Shown piece by piece: positions 18,322-26,197 of a DNA stretch of 64,000 nucleotides; position 1 is the first letter of the stretch, and each line of letters begins with the position of its first letter. The position numbers and the translations under genes are program-made. Source of the DNA: Ignavibacteria bacterium (GTDB lineage: Bacteria; Bacteroidota; Ignavibacteria; OLB7); contig JACKAE010000004.1 of the NCBI GenBank assembly GCA_020635205.1, positions 62,001-126,000 on the forward strand. The letters run 5' to 3'. Below the pieces are notes generated by a model. It made no database searches, was not told where the DNA came from, and saw nothing but the letters and a program-made list of their open reading frames with translations.

Positions 18322-18705
18322 CTATGAGTTCACATCAATTGATTCTGCCTCGTACTTGGACGGACATTTTGTAAGAACACTACTCGCCATAAAAACTCCA
18401 TTCTCAACCTTACCACCAACTACAATCTCCTCAGCAAGCTCGAAGTTGTTTGGCTTGGCGTCGTGGTAGTGGACTTCCATCTCTCCTCCGGCCTCATCGC
18501 GCAAGGTGAAGCGAAACAGGTTATTGTCAGCATCATACTCTGCCCCCTTCTCCTTTACCCAATCGCCACGCACCTGCACTTGGCCACCACTTTCATTTGC
18601 GGTTGCAAACAGAACGTAGACTTGCTGCTTGTTCACAGCAAAGAGAACGGCGACAATAACCAGACCGATACCAACTGCCAACCCAGCTATATATTTCGGT
18701 TTCAT
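18322..18705 (-). CDS. ccmE: Cytochrome c maturation protein CcmE, CxxxY type
   Basis: The periplasmic haem chaperone of System I. It has one N-terminal membrane helix (residues ~5-24), then an OB-fold domain. The haem-attachment site is CPSKY (C114 to Y118), the cysteine variant (CxxxY) known from Desulfovibrio-type and archaeal CcmE, instead of the common HxxxY. The 127-residue length is normal. ATG 18705 overlaps the ccmD stop as ATGA, so the two genes are translationally coupled. Confidence 0.88.
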   Translation of the reverse strand: MKPKYIAGLAVGIGLVIVAVLFAVNKQQVYVLFATANESGGQVQVRGDWVKEKGAEYDADNNLFRFTLRDEAGGEMEVHYHDAKPNNFELAEEIVVGGKVENGVFMASSVLTKCPSKYEAESIDVNS

Positions 18706-18833
18706 GAACGTTTCTCTCCTTCAAGTTTTCTAAGGCGTGCATCCAGTCTGCTCAGGTAGAACAGGACTCCCAACAAAATTATGCCCGCAACGATGAGCGT
18801 GACATAGATTGAATTCTCAACAAAAAAATCCAT
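18702..18833 (-). CDS. ccmD: CcmD-like small membrane protein
   Basis: A 43-residue ORF (ATG 18833, TGA 18704-18702). It has a short lead (MDFFVENSIYVT), one membrane helix (residues ~12-29), then a basic amphipathic tail containing RLDARLRKLEGEKR. This is the topology of CcmD, which helps release holo-CcmE from the CcmABC complex. Its place between ccmC and ccmE and the 4-base ATGA overlap with ccmE strongly support the call. Confidence 0.82.
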   Translation of the reverse strand: MDFFVENSIYVTLIVAGIILLGVLFYLSRLDARLRKLEGEKRS

Positions 18834-18912
18834 AATGTTTTCCAGTAACTACTACTCTACGATTCTTTTATAGCTTTCACCAACTTAAGGCAGTCCCCTC
18901 CTCCCCCCCCGG

Positions 18913-20046
18913 TTACTCATGATTTTCTCCCGTTCCGATCCCCTGACGAGTCCCTCCTGAACCAATTGCCTCAACAACTGGTTCTTGACGTGACGTTACG
19001 CTCTTCAACTCACCTTCATCAGGTTTCCTCGTATCCAACAAACGTATACGAATCGAGAGATTCACCATCCAGAAGAAGATAAGTGAGAAGGCAAAGAATG
19101 CAAGGGAGAAGAGTGCTTCCTTCGTAGGATTCAACCAGATTTCAGCAGGGTCGATTACCGGGCCTATCGTTCCGCTCCCCTCAGCTCCGGGGTGTAAGCC
19201 GGGCTGAATTCGCGGATAGACGAAGATGAAGAAGGTGACAGGCAAGACGAGGAGGATCAAATAGATTGAGGAGACCCTGGCACGTTGTTCAACGGAGTTA
19301 ATTGCTGAGCGAAGGGCAAACCACGAGCCATAGATCAACAAAACGATGAAGATAGAGACTTGGCGCGGATCCCAGTTCCAGAACGACCCCCAGTTGAACT
19401 TAGCCCATACGGATCCAGTGATAGTTGCGAGAACACAGAAGAGAGCGCCGACTGCGGCTGCTGAGCTTGCCTTAACATCATCTTCAATACTACGTTCCTT
19501 TTTCATCAAGTAGCGGAGGGCGAAGACCACGGCAACAATCCAAGCAAGTTCAGCGAACCAAGCACTTGGGACGTGGAAGTAGAGGTTGCGTGCTCGCTCT
19601 TCGAGTGCAGGAAGAAGTGGAAGTGCAACAATAGGGTTCATCCGCACGATACTGCGAGCTTCGTACTGATTCGTTGAAGAGTTGCGCTTCACTGAGAGAA
19701 TACTTCGCTCTCCAACTTTTAATTGACTCTGATCTCCTGGGCTTAGCTGCGAGATATTAATTGCTCGAACTGAGTCAAGAATATCCTTCCCCGAGACGAG
19801 CGAACCATTTGCTTCAACAACCTCAACCAAAACTGGCGAGAATGCTCCCTCTCCACGCGCAACATCAACCATAGCAGCCCCACCAAATGAGCCACCAGTT
19901 GGAAGCCAGAATGCAAAGAAGACTAAAAGGCTCATCGAGACTATTGCAGTCCACCGCCACCACGCAGGCTTCGGTGCTGCAAGTCCTCCGGGCCAGAAGC
20001 CTAACAATATCCCCACCGCAACAGCGGCAAACATTACGATTTTCAT
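18913..20046 (-). CDS. ccmC: Haem-handling protein CcmC with N-terminal extension
   Basis: The inner-membrane WWD protein that loads haem onto CcmE. The core (residues ~150-350) has YFHVPSAW with the conserved haem histidine, the tryptophan-rich loop WGSFWNWDPRQVS and a second histidine in GLHPGAEGSG. The length is ~377 residues from ATG 20046, against about 245 in E. coli. The extra ~150 N-terminal residues comprise two helices flanking a periplasm-facing domain with no recognised family. ATG 20046 lies 16 bases after ccmB. An upstream ATG at 20085 would overlap ccmB. Confidence 0.88.
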   Translation of the reverse strand: MKIVMFAAVAVGILLGFWPGGLAAPKPAWWRWTAIVSMSLLVFFAFWLPTGGSFGGAAMVDVARGEGAFSPVLVEVVEANGSLVSGKDILDSVRAINISQLSPGDQSQLKVGERSILSVKRNSSTNQYEARSIVRMNPIVALPLLPALEERARNLYFHVPSAWFAELAWIVAVVFALRYLMKKERSIEDDVKASSAAAVGALFCVLATITGSVWAKFNWGSFWNWDPRQVSIFIVLLIYGSWFALRSAINSVEQRARVSSIYLILLVLPVTFFIFVYPRIQPGLHPGAEGSGTIGPVIDPAEIWLNPTKEALFSLAFFAFSLIFFWMVNLSIRIRLLDTRKPDEGELKSVTSRQEPVVEAIGSGGTRQGIGTGENHE

Positions 20047-20062
20047 ATTCTCTGTTCGAGAG

Positions 20063-20773
20063 TTATTCTTTCCATAGAAGATCAAAGAGTACGTAGCTCA
20101 ATGAGACAACGACTACAACGTATGCTCCTGCCATCAGGAGTTCACCGGTCATCACACTAAGAGACTTCCCATCCGCACCACGTCCCAACATATCTACACC
20201 GAGAACAATCAAGGGGAGAATAATCGGAAACGCCAGCACGGCAGAGAGTGCCCCACGCGCCGAAGCTCGGGCGATGATTGCTGAAACGATAGTGAGTGCA
20301 GCCGCCAACCCAAGGCTGAGGAGAAGCGTGACAATGCAGATCGTTATCACACTCCCCCCACTCACATCCGACATAAAGATGAGAAAGAGCAGGACAATCA
20401 ATCCATTTGTGAGGAGTGCAAGGGTGGTGTTGAATAAGAGCTTCCCAAAGTAGACCGGTGTTGAGGAGAGAGTAATGCGAAGCAAGAGAATAGTCTCTCG
20501 TTCCTGCTCGTATACAAATGATCGACTCAGCCCCGTTACTCCAGCAAAGAAATAGCAAACCCAAAGAAGTCCTGCAATCATGGGGGGAGTTAACTCCTCC
20601 CTTCCAATGGCAAATACTACCACCGTCACAACTACAGCGACAAACATTCCGGTTGCGTTCAACGCATATCGTGTGCGCAACTCGGAGCGAAAATCTTTTC
20701 GAGCGACGGCAACCGCCTGTTTGAATCCTTCACTCATCACCTGCGAAGTTAGAGACCCTCGGGGTGAGTTCAT
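20063..20773 (-). CDS. ccmB: Haem exporter membrane subunit CcmB
   Basis: 236 residues with six predicted membrane helices. ARKDFRSELRTRYALNA at the N-terminus and FVYEQERETILLLR (after helix 2) are typical of CcmB, which with the ATPase CcmA forms the ABC part of System I. ATG 20773 is used. ATG 20737 (MSEGFKQAVAVARKDF) fits the family N-terminus equally well. No ccmA gene is adjacent. Confidence 0.9.
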   Translation of the reverse strand: MNSPRGSLTSQVMSEGFKQAVAVARKDFRSELRTRYALNATGMFVAVVVTVVVFAIGREELTPPMIAGLLWVCYFFAGVTGLSRSFVYEQERETILLLRITLSSTPVYFGKLLFNTTLALLTNGLIVLLFLIFMSDVSGGSVITICIVTLLLSLGLAAALTIVSAIIARASARGALSAVLAFPIILPLIVLGVDMLGRGADGKSLSVMTGELLMAGAYVVVVVSLSYVLFDLLWKE

Positions 20774-20842
20774 GCGGAAGAATAGAGATTCTTTGTGAAG
20801 AGAGTAGGCTTCAACGCTGACTTTCCCCTGTTCCTCCCTCCA

Positions 20843-22861
20843 CTATCTCTGCACAACCAATAAGCGCGATGAAGAGAAAGTCTCTCCGGTAAGGTGAACC
20901 ATGTAGGCTCCTGAGGGGACATCTTGATTGAACTCGTCAATCAACGTCCACTCGTCGCGGTACGATCCGGCATCTAACTTCCCTTCTGAGAGAATGCGGA
21001 CAAGTTTTCCACGGTTGTCGTAAACACTCAGCCGCACTCGCTCTGACATTACGAGATCAAATCGAATATTAGCAGAGATTGTGGCTGGGTTTGGCCCGAT
21101 AGTTGAGATTGCCGATCGTGTTGCCCCTGTTGTTCCCTCTCGCACAAACATATATTCGGCATACATCTCTTGGTATCTCAGCCATAGACTGTCGGCGAGT
21201 TCAAGGTCGGCACTATTGTTCCAGATTGAGATATACTGATCTTCTATTCCAAAGTCCGGTGCACGCATTGGAACAACGTCCTCCCCCATCGAATATCGAA
21301 TACTTGCATTCCGATCAACTGCATCGGGACGATTCCGTTCTCCATATCCATTGCGGTGGCAGCTTGCAGCACAGGTGTTCAGTGCCCCTAAATAGTTGGG
21401 ACCGTTGTGGGCGAACCAGATTGTTGCCGTTGGGCGAACAACATTGTCGCTGTGGTCGCTGAACTCATTTTGCCCGGCGAAGGCGATCGTTGCCGATTTG
21501 GTGTAGTGGCAGTTCACACACTGGCTGTGTTGATTCAGGTGCTTTGAGTGAAGGTTAAATATCTCCCCCTCTTTCTCCAAAGTGTCGGCATAGGTCGCGT
21601 GGCAATTGAAAGCAACACAACCAACCCCTTTCTTCAGAGAGTACCAATTTCTGTCGAGCTGGTAGGGGTACTCTGTGTTGTTGTGCGGCTTATGGCAATC
21701 GAAGCAACCACCGGAGAAAACATGATCTCGATAGTGACCGGACCTCCAATAATCCTGCCCTTGTTGGTGGTGAGCTTTCGAGGTCTTTCCATCATTCCAG
21801 TACTCGGCATCTTTAAGGGGATCGCGAATAAAGTCATTCAACTCAAGTCGGGGTTGATAGGGAATCTCACTCACGTCGTCGTACTGATAACGGTGGATGT
21901 TCTTGGAACTCCTATGTCTGTTGTGGCACTGGTTGCAAAGATCCAACTTCCTATCTGTCCAATAACGTGATTCATCGGATACGTCCCACAGCGTAGGAGA
22001 GATTGCTACGTAAAGTTCACTATTCAGAGGATCTACCACATGATTTGAACCTGGACCGTGGCAACTTTCACACCCAACAGCAATGTTAATATCTCTGGAT
22101 GCTGAATCGGCTCCTTCAGAACCGGCCCACTTAGCTTTCCACGTATCGAATGTATCGTTTACTACGATATGTTCCAGATCAAATCCGTTCACGTGGCAAG
22201 CCGAACAATCGTGATCCCACGAAAGCTCTTGGAGTGTATCAGATCCTTTCTCAAAGAAAAAGATCGCACTCAACTCGCTGTTGACATAGTACCACCGATA
22301 GACATCGAGAAATACCACAACACCGTTATCTGATTCAGTATCACGATAGGTTTTTAGGACATACTGAAATGGGGAGGGATAGTAGCTTCCATCATACTCA
22401 ACAAGGAATCGTTGTAACCACCCATTCCCCCCGTAATTGTAGGCAATGTTCAACCAACCGAGAGTATCAGCATACTTCCCTTCAATCCGAAGTCGCATGA
22501 AGTAATGGTCGTCGCTCCCCTGCTTACTTAAGTCGATGAAAAGAGTGTTATTCGCTGAGTCCCGCGCCTTATCGTCGATTACGTACAACGTCGTATCGTT
22601 TTCAAACCATCGGTCGATAATTACATTTTCTGGAGTTGGTCGGTTGTGGATGTTCGCGTGCATCGTCTTCTGGAATTCATCAGCTCCCGGAAAATTCCCA
22701 CTCTTGTCGGCGTGGCAACCTGCTTCGGTGCAGGTCTGCCATCCAACGTAAGTAGCCTCGTCAGCAGGTGGCTCTGAGTCGGTCACACTCACCGCAAAAC
22801 CAATCCCTAAGAGAAGGAATAGTGAGAATACGCTCAGAATGAATCCGGGTGATCTTTTCAT
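20843..22861 (-). CDS. T9SS-sorted octahaem-type cytochrome c (paralogue B)
   Basis: About 672 residues. The start is ATG 22861, giving a signal peptide (MKRSPGFILSVFSLFLLLGI). Eight haem-type sites are visible: CTEAGCH, CSACH, CESCH, CNQCH, CFDCH, CVAFNCH, CVNCH and CAASCH. Five are standard CxxCH, one is CX3CH and two are CX4CH. The last ~85 residues (IGPNPATISANI onward, with LRIL/DNRG and a basic end) are a T9SS sorting domain, so the haem protein should reach the cell surface. It shares long blocks with the upstream paralogue. Site 1 is CX4CH here but CxxCH there. Probably an outer-surface electron-transfer protein (inference). Confidence 0.88.
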   Translation of the reverse strand: MKRSPGFILSVFSLFLLLGIGFAVSVTDSEPPADEATYVGWQTCTEAGCHADKSGNFPGADEFQKTMHANIHNRPTPENVIIDRWFENDTTLYVIDDKARDSANNTLFIDLSKQGSDDHYFMRLRIEGKYADTLGWLNIAYNYGGNGWLQRFLVEYDGSYYPSPFQYVLKTYRDTESDNGVVVFLDVYRWYYVNSELSAIFFFEKGSDTLQELSWDHDCSACHVNGFDLEHIVVNDTFDTWKAKWAGSEGADSASRDINIAVGCESCHGPGSNHVVDPLNSELYVAISPTLWDVSDESRYWTDRKLDLCNQCHNRHRSSKNIHRYQYDDVSEIPYQPRLELNDFIRDPLKDAEYWNDGKTSKAHHQQGQDYWRSGHYRDHVFSGGCFDCHKPHNNTEYPYQLDRNWYSLKKGVGCVAFNCHATYADTLEKEGEIFNLHSKHLNQHSQCVNCHYTKSATIAFAGQNEFSDHSDNVVRPTATIWFAHNGPNYLGALNTCAASCHRNGYGERNRPDAVDRNASIRYSMGEDVVPMRAPDFGIEDQYISIWNNSADLELADSLWLRYQEMYAEYMFVREGTTGATRSAISTIGPNPATISANIRFDLVMSERVRLSVYDNRGKLVRILSEGKLDAGSYRDEWTLIDEFNQDVPSGAYMVHLTGETFSSSRLLVVQR

Positions 22862-22906
22862 TTGAACATCCACCTCCCCTGCGAAGGGGCTTTGGGTCAA
22901 AAAGAA

Positions 22907-24919
22907 TTATCGCCGCACTATTACGGACTTTGTACTGGTAAACGATTCACCAGTGACTCGAACAAAATATATTCCAGACTCAACCAGGTAGTTTGCCTCG
23001 TTAATCAATTCCCACTCGTCACGATATGAGCCAGCTTCGTGCCGTCCTTCGGCAATTACTCTAACAATCCGCCCCCGGTTATCATAGACTTCAAGGAGGA
23101 TGTTTTCAGCCTGCTGTAAGTCATATCTAATCGTGACCTCTTCTGTTGCAGGATTTGGAGTCAAACTTGTGATTGCCGAGGTTGAGGAACGTACGTTTCC
23201 TTCCCTGACAGACAGAACGTAGGCTGGGTAAAGTCTCTTGAAACCTTCCCAAAGACTATCGGCAAGCCATAAGTCAGTTGAATCGCTCCACTTATCGAAG
23301 AATCGGTCAACAATCATGTAGTCAGGAGCTTTCATTGGGATCTCATCTTCACCAATGGAATAGCGAATGCTTGCGTTGCGGTCAAATGCGTCGGGACGAT
23401 TACGCTCGCCATATCCGTTGCGGTGACAGCTTGCAGCACACGTGTTAAGCATTCCAATCGGACTACCATTCTTAAAGTCTTTTGTCGCTGTTGGGCGAAT
23501 CACCTTGTCGCTGTGATCGCTGAACTCATACGATCCTGTAAAAGTAATCGTTGCCGTCTTCGTATAGTGGCAGTTTACACACTGGCTATGCTTGTTCAGG
23601 TGTTGCGAGTGGAGGTTATAAACTCCTCCAGCACTATCTTTTGTTGCCGTCATGTCCGAATGGCAGCCAAAGGCGACACAACCTTCACCCCGCTTTAGCG
23701 AATACCAGTTGCGGTCAAGTTGGTACGGATACTCAGTGTTATTGTGCGCTGTGTGGCAATCGAAGCAGCCATTCTTAAATACTTGTCCTGAGTAGTGGCC
23801 AGAACGCCAGTAATCTTGCCCCGTTTGGTGGTGAGCAAACGACGTTTTACCATCTCCCCAATAGGAAGCATCTTTCACTGTGTCAGCAACGAAGTCTCTC
23901 AGCGGCAACCTCGGCTTATAGGGTTGATTGTTCGCGTCATCATATTGGTAGGTGTGAAGTTTCGCTGTGCTGGCGTGCCGGTTGTGGCATTGATTGCAGA
24001 CATCAAGTTTCCGATCTGTCCAGTAGCGTGAACCTGCGTCGTTGATGTCCCAGAGCTTTGGTGAGATCACCTCATGAAAATCAGCATTCTCAGGCTCAGC
24101 AACGTGATTCGAGCCTGGTCCGTGGCAGCTTTCGCACCCAATCGCGATGTTAATGTCCTTGATTGCTGAGTCACTCCCTTTCGAGCCAGCCCACTCCGCA
24201 ACCCACCTTGTCGTACTGTCGTTAAGTTTTATCCCCTCCACATCAAACCCATTCACGTGGCAGGCTGCACACCGTTTATCCCACGATTCTTTCAAGAACT
24301 TTTCAGTCCCGCGCTCATGAAATTTGATTGCATCATTTTCGGAATCGTACGAATACCAGCGGGCGAGGTCAAGGTAGTAAACCACATATGAGATGTTGGT
24401 AGTATCCTTGTAGGATTTGAGAACATACTGGAAAGGTGCTGGATAATAGTTGCCGTCAACTTCCAAGAGAAACCGCTGTAGCCATCCGTTCCCACCATAG
24501 TTGTAGGCAACTTTGAACCAATCTGTTGAGTCTCCACGATCTCCTGTCGTTCGCATTCTGATGAAATATTGATCGAGCGTACCCTGCTTGCTCAAGTCGA
24601 TATAGAAGGTATCACCGGGTGATTGCCGAACACGAAATTCATAGAACTCGAGTGTCGTGTCGTTTGCAAACCACGAATCGATAATCACATTTTCAGGAGT
24701 TGGTCGATTGTGGATGTTGGCGTGCATCGTCTTACTGAACTCTTCTACACCGGGGTAAATATCATTGCGGTAATCGGCATGGCACTCCACACACGCTTGC
24801 CAACCAACGTATGTTGCTTCGTCAGCGGGTGCTTCCGTTTCTGATGTGACTACTGCGAGAAGAACTCCAGTAAGAACAAGTGAGCTAAATATCAGTGTAA
24901 GAAGATTGCGATGGATCAT
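22907..24919 (-). CDS. T9SS-sorted octahaem-type cytochrome c (paralogue A)
   Basis: 670 residues, with a signal peptide at ~1-27. Haem sites are CVECH (43-47), CAACH (217-221), CESCH (262-266), CNQCH (308-312), CFDCH (385-389), CVAFGCH (414-420), CVNCH (447-451) and CAASCH (494-499). That is six standard sites, one CX4CH and one CX3CH. Many further histidines are available as distal ligands. Residues ~585-670 (SLTPNPATEEVTI onward) form a T9SS sorting domain. It is the first gene of a minus-strand run continuing through paralogue B and ccmB-F, so enzyme and maturation genes are likely co-transcribed. Electron-acceptor specificity is unknown. Confidence 0.9.
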   Translation of the reverse strand: MIHRNLLTLIFSSLVLTGVLLAVVTSETEAPADEATYVGWQACVECHADYRNDIYPGVEEFSKTMHANIHNRPTPENVIIDSWFANDTTLEFYEFRVRQSPGDTFYIDLSKQGTLDQYFIRMRTTGDRGDSTDWFKVAYNYGGNGWLQRFLLEVDGNYYPAPFQYVLKSYKDTTNISYVVYYLDLARWYSYDSENDAIKFHERGTEKFLKESWDKRCAACHVNGFDVEGIKLNDSTTRWVAEWAGSKGSDSAIKDINIAIGCESCHGPGSNHVAEPENADFHEVISPKLWDINDAGSRYWTDRKLDVCNQCHNRHASTAKLHTYQYDDANNQPYKPRLPLRDFVADTVKDASYWGDGKTSFAHHQTGQDYWRSGHYSGQVFKNGCFDCHTAHNNTEYPYQLDRNWYSLKRGEGCVAFGCHSDMTATKDSAGGVYNLHSQHLNKHSQCVNCHYTKTATITFTGSYEFSDHSDKVIRPTATKDFKNGSPIGMLNTCAASCHRNGYGERNRPDAFDRNASIRYSIGEDEIPMKAPDYMIVDRFFDKWSDSTDLWLADSLWEGFKRLYPAYVLSVREGNVRSSTSAITSLTPNPATEEVTIRYDLQQAENILLEVYDNRGRIVRVIAEGRHEAGSYRDEWELINEANYLVESGIYFVRVTGESFTSTKSVIVRR

Positions 24920-25189
24920 GATGTCGTGGTCTGAAGAATTTCAGTAGATAGCTTTCAAAACAAATGAACAAACGAAACACTCGGTACGAACAGACTCTCA
25001 ATAGTCAGGAAAAGTCACACGAAAAATCTATTCTAACAAAACGCTATAGTAATCCCTTCAATGGGAACACTCCTGTGTGTGACAAGAAAGGGGATTGAAG
25101 ACTCTTCCAGAAACATAGCTATTCATATCTTGGCTGTGCCACAAGGTAGAAATTCTGAATGATATAACGATCTAACTCGAAGACTCAGT
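24920..25189. promoter_or_regulatory. Divergent control region between the cytochrome and Rieske-like genes
   Basis: 270 bp without an ORF, AT-rich, between two divergent surface-redox genes. Partly symmetric AATCCC / GGGATT sequences occur at about 25053 and 25094, and could be operator half-sites. No exact TAnnTTTG box was found. It probably holds both promoters. Confidence 0.4.
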
Positions 25190-26110
25190 ATGAGCAACAA
25201 ATCTCGGCGTGACTTCATCAAGAAGTCTTTCTCGCTTGCAGCCGTAGCAGTAACAGGTCCCTCAACTGTGGCACTCTTTGCACGACTGAACCCAGTTTAT
25301 TACCGTCAAGTTGATGCGAACACCGTCGCTGGAACATATACACTTAACGTGAGTGATTTTCCAACGGCTACTGTTGGGAAATATAAAATTGGGCTATCAG
25401 AAGTTGGAAGTTCGATCAAGCTGACTTCGGACGATGAGCTTTTTATGAATCCGGATCACTGCGAACGGAGTGGTGTTGATGGTGAAAAATATCCAATTGC
25501 CATCGTGCGGGTGAAGGAAAGTGGTGAAGATGCTTTCACTGCCGTCTCAACGTGGTGTCCGCACAACAATGAAACACAGCTTGACTACTTCGATCACGCA
25601 CTCGGACTTTTTGTCTGTTCACACGAAAATTCAACATATCACGCCGACGGAACTTGGGTTCCTCCAGCGGAAAGTCCTTTCCCCGATGCCCCACTGTTGA
25701 AAGAATTCAGTCATAACATTGGAACCGATGGTTTCCCCCACCTCACTACGTTCAAAACATCGTTCGACGGCACAACATTGACAATTTTCGATGTTCTTTG
25801 CGAGTGTGCACCATGTGTTTCAAGCTCGGTTGACGATGAGCTTGTTGGCTACAGCCTTGAACAGAACTACCCCAACCCTGCCTCGCACCTAACAGTTTTT
25901 CGCTTCGCACTACCCGAAGCGGCTCCAGTGACATTGCAAATTCTCTCTCTTGATGGTGAGATTGTTGCTACCGTGGCAGATAGACGCCGGATGAGTAATG
26001 GTGACCACTCAATTGACTTCGATGTGCGGGAACTTCCTTCCGGCTCATATTTCTACAAACTCGAAACTCCGTTCGGCACAAAAACTCGGCGTATGACAGT
26101 TGTCAAATAG
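25190..26110 (+). CDS. Tat-signal, Rieske-like 2Fe-2S protein with T9SS sorting domain
   Basis: 306 residues in three parts. (1) A twin-arginine signal with SRRDFIKKS followed by a hydrophobic stretch (residues ~5-30). (2) A Rieske-like domain with CPH at 123-125 and CSH at 143-145, then ENSTYHADG, which resembles the GSxF end of Rieske clusters. The second box is C-x-H rather than the usual C-x2-H. (3) A T9SS domain from ~222 (QNYPNPASHLTVF to the basic RRMTVVK). This implies folding with cofactor in the cytoplasm, Tat export, then surface sorting. It diverges from the multihaem cytochrome genes, so a shared electron-transfer role is likely (inference). Whether the altered ligands hold a cluster is uncertain. 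Confidence 0.78.
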   Translation: MSNKSRRDFIKKSFSLAAVAVTGPSTVALFARLNPVYYRQVDANTVAGTYTLNVSDFPTATVGKYKIGLSEVGSSIKLTSDDELFMNPDHCERSGVDGEKYPIAIVRVKESGEDAFTAVSTWCPHNNETQLDYFDHALGLFVCSHENSTYHADGTWVPPAESPFPDAPLLKEFSHNIGTDGFPHLTTFKTSFDGTTLTIFDVLCECAPCVSSSVDDELVGYSLEQNYPNPASHLTVFRFALPEAAPVTLQILSLDGEIVATVADRRRMSNGDHSIDFDVRELPSGSYFYKLETPFGTKTRRMTVVK

Positions 26111-26197
26111 CTTCGGCACTCGGCTTTGATGTGGGAGAAATTCTTCTTATCGTTACCCGTTCTACGGTTGTAAGAAGTTTCCACAACATCTGAGGGA

